15,739 nt of DNA, from contig JAQBPP010000231.1 in NCBI GenBank assembly GCA_028287455.1, positions 1 through 15,739 on the forward strand, written 5' to 3'. The DNA is from Bacilli bacterium (GTDB lineage: Bacteria; Bacillota; Bacilli; Tumebacillales; JAQBPP01). Positions within the stretch are counted from its first letter, which is position 1. Every line of letters starts with the position of its first letter. The position numbers and the translations under genes were made by a program. The notes beneath the pieces were generated by a model. The model was not told the origin of the DNA and made no database searches. It was given only the letters and a program-made list of their open reading frames with translations. Shown here in pieces: positions 1-7,455 of the stretch.

Positions 1-898
1 GTGATTCGTGGATGCCCATCGAAGAGCCGGTGCGAAGCGGTGTTCCAGTCAGCTGCTCAGAAATGTTTTGTTCATATAAGGCATGACCAAACTCGTGAAT
101 CGTACTAAACAGAGAATTGCGGAAATCACGTTCATCATAACGCGTGGTAATTCGCACATCGCCACGATTTAACCCGGTCGCAAACGGATGCAGGCTGATA
201 TCCAAACGGCCTGCTGCAAAATCGAACCCCACCCGCTGCAAAATAAAGTCGCTGAACTTGGGCTGCTGCTGTACGTCGTATGCTTGGCCAAACAACTCCT
301 CAGACGGTTTGTACGGTGAGGATTGGATAGCATCCAACAAGGGGACAATGGCGCTTCTCAGCTGCGTGAAAATTGGATCCAATTGTTCGACAGTAAGTCC
401 CGGCTCATAATAATCAAGCAGCGTATTATACTTATTCCCCTCATAACCCCACAGCTCAATGAATTGTTGGTTAAACGAAACGATTTGCTCCAGATAAGGC
501 TGGAATTTGGCGAAGTCCCCCTCGTGGTGCGCTTCTTCCCAAGCCGATTCGGACCTGGCTCTTAGCACTACGAATTGTTGGAACAGCTCCGGCGGGATTT
601 TCTTGCTGCGCTCGAATTCCTTCTTGCATTCCGCGACGACCGCCTGTGTGATGGTGTCAAGCCCAGCAAAACTGTCTGGTTGCGACAGCTGAGCTAAATA
701 ATTCTCCATTTCAGGCGAAACCGACATTCTAAAAACTTCAGCAGCGATAGTCCCGACCACTTCCGCTCGCTGAAGAACACCCTTTTTCGGCAGTCCGGTC
801 CGCATATCCCAGTTGATCAACTCGCCTGCTTCCTGAAAATCCATCATCTTTTTGACGTAAGCACGGAATTGCTTCTCTAACTGATCCAGATCAGTCAA
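1..898 (-). CDS. M32 family metallocarboxypeptidase (carboxypeptidase Taq type), C-terminus cut by window edge
   Basis: This is a zinc carboxypeptidase that removes C-terminal residues from peptides, presumably in the cytoplasm, since no signal peptide is seen. I translated it by hand from a TTG start at 898, which has GGAGGT 8 nt upstream. The first ATG would lie 17 codons further in, without such a site. The 299 visible residues contain the family motifs in order: HPF (237-239), DVRIT (247-251), the zinc-binding HEFGH (268-272) and HES (297-299), which begins the region of the third ligand. The family is usually about 500 residues, so roughly 200 C-terminal residues lie outside the window. 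No frameshift is seen. It is the last gene of the minus-strand series, 80 nt after purU, so it could have its own promoter, but I see no convincing one. Family assignment is firm; the in vivo substrate is unknown. Confidence 0.93.
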   Translation of the reverse strand, partial: MTDLDQLEKQFRAYVKKMMDFQEAGELINWDMRTGLPKKGVLQRAEVVGTIAAEVFRMSVSPEMENYLAQLSQPDSFAGLDTITQAVVAECKKEFERSKKIPPELFQQFVVLRARSESAWEEAHHEGDFAKFQPYLEQIVSFNQQFIELWGYEGNKYNTLLDYYEPGLTVEQLDPIFTQLRSAIVPLLDAIQSSPYKPSEELFGQAYDVQQQPKFSDFILQRVGFDFAAGRLDISLHPFATGLNRGDVRITTRYDERDFRNSLFSTIHEFGHALYEQNISEQLTGTPLRTGSSMGIHES

Positions 899-978
899 GC
901 ACGGCCACCTCCAACCTAACAAATTCTGTCAATTACAATCTCTGCCTCTATTGAACAGATTATGCATGACCCCTTTGG

Positions 979-1842
979 TTAGACGAATACAACAGTTTTA
1001 TTTCCATAGACCAGAATCCGGTCCTCAACATGCCAGTTCACAGCCTTGGCAAATACTGTCCGTTCAATATGACGGCCGATTCGTTTTAAATCTTCCACCT
1101 GGTCCTTATGATTCACTCGCTGCACATCCTGCTCAATAATTGGGCCAGCGTCGAGATCTTCTGTTATGTAATGAGCGGTTGCTCCGATAATCTTGACACC
1201 CCGCTTGTAGGCTTGTGCATAAGGATTTCCCCCGACAAATGCAGGCAGGAATGAGTGATGGATATTGATAATGCTATTCGGGTATTGATCGATAAAGTGC
1301 GGCGAGATAATTTGCATATACCTTGCCAATACCACCAGATCTACCTGGCCTTTGACCAACTCCAGCTGCTGCCGTTCTGCCTCCTGTTTGGTGTCGCTGG
1401 TGACGGGAATATGATAAAAAGGAATCCGATACGCTTCCACAGTCTCCCTTAAATCGGGATGATTCGAAATCACCATGGCAATATCAGCGCCCAATTCCCC
1501 CGATTTTTTGCGCCACAGCAGTTCCAACAGGCAGTGGTCTTCTTTGGAAACGAAGATAGCGATTTTTTTTACCCGATTGGCAAAAGCGATCCGCCAGCTC
1601 ATTTGCAGCGGCCGCGCAATTTCCTCAAATCTGCGTTCCAGGGCTTCGTAGGCGTCTTCCAATTTCGGCAAATCGAACTCAATGCGCATAAAGAAAAGGC
1701 CGCCAGACGGATCGGTCGTATGCTGGTCGGAATCCACTATGTTTGCGCCCTGTTCATATAAAAAGCGGGAAACCGTAGCCACGATTCCCGGCTGGTCCGG
1801 ACAGGAAATTAACATCCGGGCGCGATTTTGCAAATGATTCAT
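979..1842 (-). CDS. purU: Formyltetrahydrofolate deformylase
   Basis: PurU hydrolyses 10-formyltetrahydrofolate to tetrahydrofolate and formate, balancing one-carbon units and supplying formate to PurT-type purine synthesis. The 287-residue protein has the family length and two parts: an N-terminal ACT domain (about 9-85, opening with a CPDQPGIVA-like stretch) and a formyltransferase domain (about 90-287). The catalytic triad of the formyltransferase fold is visible: N193 and H195 in NIHHSFLPAF, and D231 in the LDAGPII motif. The GVKIIGATAHY block is typical. The ATG at 1842 has GGAGG 7 nt upstream. It follows proC by 16 nt and is probably co-transcribed with it. No link to proline synthesis is known, so the arrangement looks like operon convenience. 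No key residue is missing. Confidence 0.96.
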   Translation of the reverse strand: MNHLQNRARMLISCPDQPGIVATVSRFLYEQGANIVDSDQHTTDPSGGLFFMRIEFDLPKLEDAYEALERRFEEIARPLQMSWRIAFANRVKKIAIFVSKEDHCLLELLWRKKSGELGADIAMVISNHPDLRETVEAYRIPFYHIPVTSDTKQEAERQQLELVKGQVDLVVLARYMQIISPHFIDQYPNSIINIHHSFLPAFVGGNPYAQAYKRGVKIIGATAHYITEDLDAGPIIEQDVQRVNHKDQVEDLKRIGRHIERTVFAKAVNWHVEDRILVYGNKTVVFV

Positions 1843-1858
1843 CCTGCATCCTCCAAAA

Positions 1859-2689
1859 CTACTTTGATGATAAACCTAATTCAGCAGCGCGTTTGGCTGC
1901 TTTGTCAATAGCTGCGATCATCAGCTCTGCGAACTGACCTTCCCTGAGCACCTGCAGACCTGCATAGGTAGTACCGTTCGGCGAGGTGACTTTGTCGCGC
2001 AGCTCAGGTGCAGTGTAATCGCCTTTTTGCAGCATTTTTGCAGCGCCAACCATCGTTTGTATAACGAGCTGCTGCGCTGTTTCTTCTGGTAAACCAAGCA
2101 ATGTGCCAGCAGCTTGCATCGCCTCGGCCAGATAATACAAATACGCTGGACCGCTGCCAGACAAGCCGGTGACTGCATCCATCATCCGCTCTTCGACGAC
2201 AGACAGAGTGCCCACCGCACCCAGCAGCACTTGTGAGAGCTGCCTGGCGCGATCAGTGCAGTACTGCCCATAGCTGACCGCCGTAGCCGACTCCAGCACC
2301 GCCATGCCAGTATTAGGCATCGCGCGCACGACTGATACTGGCAGACCTGCTGCCTGTTCCATCTGAGTGGTGGAAATGCCGGCTGCGACCGAAACGATGA
2401 TATGTTCAGGGGTCAAAGAGTCCCTCACTGAATGCAGGAACTGTGTGACGTCCTTCGGTTTGACAGCAATTACCAGAACCTCATTTTCTGTGACTAACTG
2501 GCGGGCATCCACACCTGTAAAGCCCTGGATGCCGTAATTCTCTTGCAGTAACCGGATCTGCTGCTGATTGCTCCGATTAATCGCTGTGATGTTTTCCGGC
2601 GGCACTGCTTTTGTTGTGTGCCAACCACGGATTAAAGCTTCCGCGATATTTCCGGCGCCCGCAAGCAGGATCCTGGATGACTTCGACAT
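1859..2689 (-). CDS. proC: Pyrroline-5-carboxylate reductase
   Basis: ProC catalyses the last step of proline synthesis, NAD(P)H-dependent reduction of 1-pyrroline-5-carboxylate. I place the start at ATG 2689 (276 residues). AAGGGGG lies 8 nt upstream, and the protein then begins MSKSSRILLAGAGNIAEA, with the dinucleotide-binding Rossmann glycines right at the N-terminus, as usual. An open frame continues upstream to 2737, but that would overlap proA and place the ribosome binding site inside the gene. Other signatures are LSGSGPAYLYYLAEAM and the family C-terminal signature LRDKVTSPNGTTYAGL. It lies 16 nt after proA, which makes the substrate precursor, so the two form a functional pair. GTG at 2692 is an alternative start one codon earlier. 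Confidence 0.96.
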   Translation of the reverse strand: MSKSSRILLAGAGNIAEALIRGWHTTKAVPPENITAINRSNQQQIRLLQENYGIQGFTGVDARQLVTENEVLVIAVKPKDVTQFLHSVRDSLTPEHIIVSVAAGISTTQMEQAAGLPVSVVRAMPNTGMAVLESATAVSYGQYCTDRARQLSQVLLGAVGTLSVVEERMMDAVTGLSGSGPAYLYYLAEAMQAAGTLLGLPEETAQQLVIQTMVGAAKMLQKGDYTAPELRDKVTSPNGTTYAGLQVLREGQFAELMIAAIDKAAKRAAELGLSSK

Positions 2690-2705
2690 CACTTCTGCCC
2701 CCTTG

Positions 2706-3962
2706 TCAATTCCTTGTTTGTCCTGATCCTCGACCAATGTATTTATAAGTGGTCATCTCTTTGAGCCCCATCGGTCCGCGTGCATGCATTTTTTGTGTAC
2801 TGATCCCGATTTCTGCTCCAAAACCAAATTGGCTGCCGTCTGTAAAGCGAGTCGATGCGTTATGATAGACAGCCGCGGCGTCGACAGCCAGCAGAAATTG
2901 CTCTGCAGCCTGTGCGTCTTCCGTGACGATCGTTTCCGAATGCTTCGTTCCGTACCTGTCAATGTGCGCCAGTGCGCCCTGCAAGTCCTCGACCACTTTT
3001 ATCGCTAAAATCAGATCGTTGTATTCGGTATTCCAGTCTTCCTCTGTTGCTTCCCCCACAGTAGTTACGATCTGGCGAATGCGGTCGCATCCACGCACCT
3101 CGACTCCCTTTTGCTGAAGAGTTGTAACCAGTTCCAGGATCCAGGACTCGGAGACGTCTTGATGAATCAGGACAGTCTCGGTAGCGTTGCACACTGAAGG
3201 GCGCTGCAGTTTGCCGTTCTCGATAATCTGTGAGGCCATTTGCAAATCAGCCGCACAGTCCACATAGACATGGCAGTTGCCAATCCCGGTTTCCACAACC
3301 GGCACCAGACTGCCCTGGACGATGCGCTGGATCAGGCTGGCACCACCACGAGGAATAACCAAATCTACCAATCCTTGCATGCGAATGATTTCATCAATTG
3401 CTTCGCGCTGCGTACTGGTCACGATTTGAATGCAATTAGTAGGAAAACCGCATTCCGACAGGCCTGCCTGCAATGCACTTACTAATGCAGTGTTGCTGTG
3501 CAGCGCTTCCTTTCCGCCGCGCAGCAGCACAGAATTCCCAGTTTTCAAACAAATACCAGCAGCATCAACCGTTACGTTCGGTCTTGATTCATAGATCATC
3601 GCTACCAAGCCGAAGGGTACTCGTCGTTTTTCTAACAGCAGGCCATTTGGCCGGACAAAGCGTTCTGTAATCTCCCCAATTGGGTCAGACATGTCTCTGA
3701 GCGCAAGCAATCCATCTGCCATCTCTTGGATTCGACCCGCCGTCAGCAGCAATCGATCAATCTTCGCTTCGCCCATCCCATTGTCCCGCGCTGCCTGAAC
3801 ATCCGTATGATTAGCCGAAAGGATTTGATCGGACTGCCTGACAATCTGCTGCGCCATCGCTGCTAATGTTCGATTTTTCTGTTCGGTGGATGCCAGCTGC
3901 AAATACTTCGCTGCGCTTTTCCCATCGACTGCCTGCTGTCTTACTTGCTCTTGAAGTCTCAC
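2706..3962 (-). CDS. proA: Gamma-glutamyl phosphate reductase
   Basis: ProA reduces gamma-glutamyl phosphate with NADPH to glutamate-5-semialdehyde, the second step of proline synthesis from glutamate. The 418-residue length is normal for this aldehyde-dehydrogenase-fold enzyme. Visible landmarks are IYESRPNVTVDAA (123-135), the LLRGGKEA segment (146-153) and the catalytic cysteine C258 in PSVCNATET. The start is GTG at 3962, with AAGGAGG about 10 nt upstream. It precedes proC by 16 nt. The usual partner proB (glutamate 5-kinase), often directly upstream, is not here; ppnP occupies that position, 16 nt upstream. ProB must therefore be encoded elsewhere if the pathway is complete. Confidence 0.97.
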   Translation of the reverse strand: MRLQEQVRQQAVDGKSAAKYLQLASTEQKNRTLAAMAQQIVRQSDQILSANHTDVQAARDNGMGEAKIDRLLLTAGRIQEMADGLLALRDMSDPIGEITERFVRPNGLLLEKRRVPFGLVAMIYESRPNVTVDAAGICLKTGNSVLLRGGKEALHSNTALVSALQAGLSECGFPTNCIQIVTSTQREAIDEIIRMQGLVDLVIPRGGASLIQRIVQGSLVPVVETGIGNCHVYVDCAADLQMASQIIENGKLQRPSVCNATETVLIHQDVSESWILELVTTLQQKGVEVRGCDRIRQIVTTVGEATEEDWNTEYNDLILAIKVVEDLQGALAHIDRYGTKHSETIVTEDAQAAEQFLLAVDAAAVYHNASTRFTDGSQFGFGAEIGISTQKMHARGPMGLKEMTTYKYIGRGSGQTRN

Positions 3963-3978
3963 AGCTGCGTCCCCTCCT

Positions 3979-4293
3979 TTATTGGTAAGAGCAGCAATAA
4001 TCAGTAACTTGTCGTACTTTCAATTGAAATCGTGTTTTTGAAGGGACTGTGAAGCTCTGTCCACCGGAAATACTTTGCCATTCGGACTCTCCTGGCAGCA
4101 GCACATCCAGTTCACCTGACAGAATTTCCATTACTTCCTGTGAATCTGTCCCGAATTCATAATTGCCAGGGAGCATAATTCCTAAAGTCTTCCTGGTCCC
4201 ATCTGCAAATTGCACCGTTCTGCTGGTCACATTGCCATCAAAGTAAACATTTGCTTCTCGCACTACTGTGACATTCTCAAAATAAGTAGCCAT
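3979..4293 (-). CDS. ppnP: Pyrimidine/purine nucleoside phosphorylase (YaiE/DUF1255 family)
   Basis: This 104-residue cupin-fold protein matches the PpnP (formerly YaiE, DUF1255) family, which cleaves several purine and pyrimidine nucleosides with phosphate to free base and ribose-1-phosphate. Recognition rests on full family length and characteristic stretches: an N-terminal FENVTVVREANVYFDG-like block, TVQFADGTRKTLGIMLPG, the EVMEILSGELDVLLPG cupin core, and a C-terminal FQLKV block. The ATG at 4293 has a GGGAG-containing site upstream. It sits between the PiT phosphate permease and proA, with short gaps on both sides. Phosphate is a substrate of the enzyme, so proximity to a phosphate importer might be meaningful, but that is inference. 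Confidence 0.88.
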   Translation of the reverse strand: MATYFENVTVVREANVYFDGNVTSRTVQFADGTRKTLGIMLPGNYEFGTDSQEVMEILSGELDVLLPGESEWQSISGGQSFTVPSKTRFQLKVRQVTDYCCSYQ

Positions 4294-4311
4294 CTTCAGA
4301 TACTCCCTTTC

Positions 4312-5301
4312 TTATAAGAACAGTTTAAATACTTGAAAGATGATCGCTGCAATACATGCTGATATCGGAATGGTAATGATCCACGAAAACACAATTTGCC
4401 CTGCTACACCCCATTTTACCGCGCGAAACCGGTGTGCGCTGCCTACACCCATAATGGATGACGAAATGATGTGGGTTGTGCTAACCGGAAGTTTCAGCAT
4501 GGTTGCGGTGAAATTGGTTGCAATGGAACTTAAGTCGGCTGTAAATCCAGTGAGCGGCTCCAACTTGATGATTTTGGTGCCCACTGTTCGAATAATTCTC
4601 CATCCGCCAGATAAAGTGCCTAGCGCCATCGCCAGTGCGCATAACAGCTTCACCCATAGCGGAATATCCAATTTCGGTTGAATACCAGCTGCTACCAGAG
4701 CAAAAGCAATAATGCCCATCGATTTTTGCGCATCGTTTGTGCCGTGCCAGAATGCCTGAAGGCCGGCTGATATCCACTGCATTCGTCTAAACCAATGGTT
4801 CACCTTGCGCGGTGCGGTATTTGCGAACAGATACTTGAAGATAATCATTAAGATAAAACCGATTGCAAAAGCAGCAAAAGGCGAAATAATCAAACCTTGC
4901 AGGATGGTGGTAAATCCTTTTACATTGATGGCATGCCATCCGGCGGAAGAAATTACGGCACCCGTCAGCGCGCCAATCAAAGCATGGGATGAGGAACTGG
5001 GAATCCCTTTGGCCCATGTCATTAAATTCCAGCTGATCGCAGCGATGACCGCCGCCAAAACGACAATAACCCCATGGTGAATCTGCAAAGGATCGGCAAT
5101 GCTGCCGCCAATCGTCTTCGCAACTCCGGTAAAGGTGTAAGCCCCGGCAAAATTCGCCACCGCCGCATAAATCACAGCTAGTCGTGGTGGAAGTGCTTTG
5201 GTCGAGACGGAAGTTGCGATGGCGTTTGCTGTATCATGAAAACCATTTGTAAAATCGAAGGCGAGTGCAAAAAGTACTGTTATAATCATCAGTGTCAACA
5301 T
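4312..5301 (-). CDS. pit: PiT family inorganic phosphate permease
   Basis: This is a low-affinity, ion-coupled inorganic phosphate (or metal-phosphate) transporter of the cytoplasmic membrane. The 329-residue protein shows the inverted repeat signature of the PiT family: NGFHDTANAIATSV near residues 19-32 and a second copy, FWHGTNDAQKSMGI, in the C-terminal half. Hydrophobic segments run along the whole length, with about 9-10 predicted by eye. The ATG at 5301 has GGGAGAG about 9 nt upstream. It starts 16 nt after the DUF47 gene, the standard regulator-plus-permease pair in Bacillota. The family also includes sulfate permeases (CysP-like), but pairing with DUF47 favours phosphate. Confidence 0.93.
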   Translation of the reverse strand: MLTLMIITVLFALAFDFTNGFHDTANAIATSVSTKALPPRLAVIYAAVANFAGAYTFTGVAKTIGGSIADPLQIHHGVIVVLAAVIAAISWNLMTWAKGIPSSSSHALIGALTGAVISSAGWHAINVKGFTTILQGLIISPFAAFAIGFILMIIFKYLFANTAPRKVNHWFRRMQWISAGLQAFWHGTNDAQKSMGIIAFALVAAGIQPKLDIPLWVKLLCALAMALGTLSGGWRIIRTVGTKIIKLEPLTGFTADLSSIATNFTATMLKLPVSTTHIISSSIMGVGSAHRFRAVKWGVAGQIVFSWIITIPISACIAAIIFQVFKLFL

Positions 5302-5317
5302 GTATGTGGACTCTCCC

Positions 5318-5932
5318 TTAAGAATTCGTCATTACAACGGATTCCAGCAGGTCAGCGACATCTTCACACTTATCTGAGACTGACTCCAGCAGTTCATAGA
5401 TTTCTTTATACTTAATCACGTCCAATGGGTTGGGCTCACCTGCAAACAACGATTTCATGGCTGCCCTGTACAGCTTGTCCCCTTCATTTTCCAACTCATT
5501 GATCCGCAGGACATGCGGGCGAATAGTACGAAAATCACGTTTTTTCAGCTTCCGCAAAGCCTCAGTCATCTCGGTGGTACACTCAACAATATTTGCAGTA
5601 AATGAAATGATTGGTGATGGAATATGCGTAATCATAAACAAGTCAAAGCGAGACGCACAAGCTTCGATCGCGTCTAATACATCGTCAATGGTAACTGCAA
5701 TCTTGAAAATATCCTCGCGATCAATGGGCGTCATATAAGTTGCGTTTAGAAGATGAATAATATCGTGGGTCAGTTGATCCCCATGCTCTTCGATGATTTT
5801 AATGTTTTCAGCGAATTTCTCAGGATCATGTAAATCCCTCAACCCTTCACTAAACGACTTAGCAGCGATTTCAATATTTTCGGACGCCTGCACCATCAGT
5901 TCAAAAAAATCTCTTTTCTTGTTCATTAACAT
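5318..5932 (-). CDS. DUF47 family PhoU-like protein, PiT accessory
   Basis: This is a 204-residue, mostly helical soluble protein of the DUF47 (PhoU-like) family, which normally accompanies PiT permeases and is thought to modulate them. Typical features are the N-terminal RDFFELMVQASENI segment, the EEHGDQLTHDIIHLLN helix with acidic and histidine metal-binding candidates, TPIDREDIFKIAVTIDDVLDAIE, and a C-terminal repeat of the same pattern (ELENEGDKLYRAAM, then YEIYELLE-like and DKCEDVADLLE segments). The start at ATG 5932 is reasonable, but its best ribosome binding site (GGGGGG) is 13 nt away; ATG at 5926 is an alternative. It is 39 nt downstream of the Sco gene, so read-through from the oxidase block is possible. 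Confidence 0.9.
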   Translation of the reverse strand: MLMNKKRDFFELMVQASENIEIAAKSFSEGLRDLHDPEKFAENIKIIEEHGDQLTHDIIHLLNATYMTPIDREDIFKIAVTIDDVLDAIEACASRFDLFMITHIPSPIISFTANIVECTTEMTEALRKLKKRDFRTIRPHVLRINELENEGDKLYRAAMKSLFAGEPNPLDVIKYKEIYELLESVSDKCEDVADLLESVVMTNS

Positions 5933-5971
5933 AAAAGTCCATTCGCCCCCCAGCTCATTTCTCTCTGTCTG

Positions 5972-6586
5972 TTAGGAGTTATAAAGATGTTGAATGTCAG
6001 CCGTTATTTCCTGTACATTCATGTCTTCCCCAAGCCCATAGGTTTTACGCACATTCCCATTTCCATCAATCAAATAAGTTTTCAGCGCATGGGTATAGGT
6101 GCCATTATCCGTGTTTTTTTCGATGGGTGGAAGTCCGAATCCATCCAATACCTGCTGGATTTGATCATTGGTGCCGCGCAAGAACATCCAGTTGGACGGA
6201 TCTGCATGAAACTTCGCGCCATAATCATTTAACACTTGTAGTGTATCATGGGTTGGGTCAAATGTGATCGACATAAACAACACATTAGCCGCAGCGTTAT
6301 TCTTTTTCTGCAGCTCAGCCATTACCTGGGACATTTTAAATGAAGTTAATGGACACTCGTCAGGACAAGTCGTATAGAAAAAGGTAACCAACCGAACTTT
6401 ATGAGTTGAGTCAGAAAAATGTATATTCTGTCCTGTGGCTGAACTTGTCAGCGTAAAATCTGGTGCCCGCTCTATCACCGGCAGAATGGATCTGGCTTTG
6501 ACAAATTGGGCGCTGATCACGCCGATAATCGCAAGCACCAGAATGCTCACAACTGCTTTATACCAATGGCGCTTGATCGCATTCAT
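5972..6586 (-). CDS. SCO1/SenC family copper chaperone for cytochrome oxidase
   Basis: Sco proteins are membrane-anchored thioredoxin-fold proteins that help load copper into the CuA centre of cytochrome oxidase subunit II. I start at ATG 6586 (204 residues), because GGGAG lies 10 nt upstream; the in-frame ATG at 6607 has no site. A signal anchor spans about 10-27. The copper-binding C74PDEC78P motif and the conserved H166 (THALKTYLID) are all present, as are the APDFTL and ITFDPTHDT blocks. Its place directly behind the oxidase genes supports a CuA assembly role. It is separated from the last oxidase reading frame by about 90 nt containing an inverted repeat, so its expression may differ from the genes ahead. 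Confidence 0.93.
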   Translation of the reverse strand: MNAIKRHWYKAVVSILVLAIIGVISAQFVKARSILPVIERAPDFTLTSSATGQNIHFSDSTHKVRLVTFFYTTCPDECPLTSFKMSQVMAELQKKNNAAANVLFMSITFDPTHDTLQVLNDYGAKFHADPSNWMFLRGTNDQIQQVLDGFGLPPIEKNTDNGTYTHALKTYLIDGNGNVRKTYGLGEDMNVQEITADIQHLYNS

Positions 6587-6620
6587 CTTGAACATACTCC
6601 CTTTCATCGCTTGATATCAA

Positions 6621-6659
6621 GATAAACCCGATCCTGACGAAAACGGGACCGGGTTTATC
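6621..6659 (-). repeat. Inverted repeat between oxidase block and sco gene
   Basis: Perfect 10-bp arms, GATAAACCCG and CGGGTTTATC, enclose a 19-nt loop. On the minus strand the stem is followed by TTGATATC rather than a run of T, so it does not look like a classic rho-independent terminator. A separate 12-bp palindrome, CTTGATATCAAG, begins at its left end (6610-6621). It lies between the 33-residue peptide gene and sco and could act as partial terminator, mRNA stabiliser or processing site. Confidence 0.5.
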
Positions 6660-6679
6660 TGCATGCGAATGAATCCACT

Positions 6680-6781
6680 TTATTTCTTGTCGTTGTTTAA
6701 CAGGCTGCTGGAGTAACGATAGATCAGGAGCAACAAGGCTGTGAAACAAAAGATACCCAAAGCAAACGTAATCAGTTCCAT
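6680..6781 (-). CDS. Small 33-residue single-helix membrane protein in the oxidase operon
   Basis: A short frame starts at ATG 6781, 3 nt after the stop of the subunit III-like gene. GGGAGG lies 10 nt upstream, inside the last codons of that gene, an arrangement suggesting translational coupling. The peptide has one hydrophobic helix (about residues 3-20, MELITFALGIFCFTALLLLI) followed by a polar, positively ending tail (RYSS then NNDKK). I do not recognise the family. Single-helix peptides of about 30-40 residues are known as oxidase subunits (for example subunit IIa of Thermus ba3 oxidase, CydX in bd oxidases), so a structural or assembly role in this oxidase is plausible but inferred. Position, ribosome binding site and hydropathy together make it likely to be translated. 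Confidence 0.7.
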   Translation of the reverse strand: MELITFALGIFCFTALLLLIYRYSSSLLNNDKK

Positions 6782-6784
6782 CCG

Positions 6785-7426
6785 TTATTTACCTCCCAGG
6801 CTCGCAATACTGCTTAACTTGGTTCCGCACCACGCAGCCATGTCGCCAAAATTCACAACATCAGTGATTAGCAGCATGATAATACTCGATGCGATCGTAT
6901 AGAGCCAGACGTTCATGCAGATTGGAAAATAGGTTTTGAGTTTTTCACGCGTAATCCAGTTGACACGCACTAACAAAATGAAACTGAGGACAGTTAAAGC
7001 AAATTCAATAAGTGCAGGTCCCATATAGGCGGTTTGAATTTGAGAGTTTTGCTTGGATAATGCATCGATGATCCAATATTGCACATCGCCAATGATGAGA
7101 TAAAGCGGCACTGCGAGAGCCATCGTCACATTGAATTTCCGCCACGATTTGGTCCGGAAAAAACGGCCGGCAAGCAAGAGTAAAAGGCCTGCCACAATCA
7201 GAGTCAGTGTATCCAGATAAGGTAAATCCTTCAATGCACGATCAGCCAGTGTAAACTGGTCATGTGACCACGACCTGAGATACACGTTGCAGGCTACTGC
7301 GGTTGCACTGAAAAACGTAAACGATACGGTGCCAAGAAATACTCCCATATTAGCTGCCTTGACTGTATCATGAGTAATCATGTGATGCGCATCTGCATGT
7401 CCGTGCTCTGCAGCATGTGAAGACAT
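6785..7426 (-). CDS. Divergent cytochrome c oxidase subunit III-like membrane protein
   Basis: This is a 213-residue membrane protein with five hydrophobic segments by eye (about 26-46, 70-89, 100-120, 136-157, 170-191). The five-helix layout, length and position after ctaB fit cytochrome c oxidase subunit III (CtaE), a non-catalytic core subunit. The sequence is, however, far from the usual CtaE pattern and I see no clear subunit III signature. The N-terminus is histidine-rich (six His within residues 4-19), which could bind metal or be an unstructured tail. The ATG at 7426 has GGAGGG 6 nt upstream. No separate subunit IV (CtaF) gene is seen, so this protein and the 33-residue peptide may replace both. 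The oxidase-subunit call rests partly on context. Confidence 0.62.
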   Translation of the reverse strand: MSSHAAEHGHADAHHMITHDTVKAANMGVFLGTVSFTFFSATAVACNVYLRSWSHDQFTLADRALKDLPYLDTLTLIVAGLLLLLAGRFFRTKSWRKFNVTMALAVPLYLIIGDVQYWIIDALSKQNSQIQTAYMGPALIEFALTVLSFILLVRVNWITREKLKTYFPICMNVWLYTIASSIIMLLITDVVNFGDMAAWCGTKLSSIASLGGK

Positions 7427-7455
7427 GTAAGTCCCTCCTAATCAAACAGTTTCAA

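Noticed and set aside
899..978. Promoter for the M32 carboxypeptidase containing TTGACA
   Set aside because: The TTGACA on the minus strand (about 924-929) has no suitable -10 box before the ribosome binding site.
2690..2737. N-terminal extension of proC to an upstream ATG
   Set aside because: It would overlap proA by 32 nt and include the ribosome binding site that serves ATG 2689.
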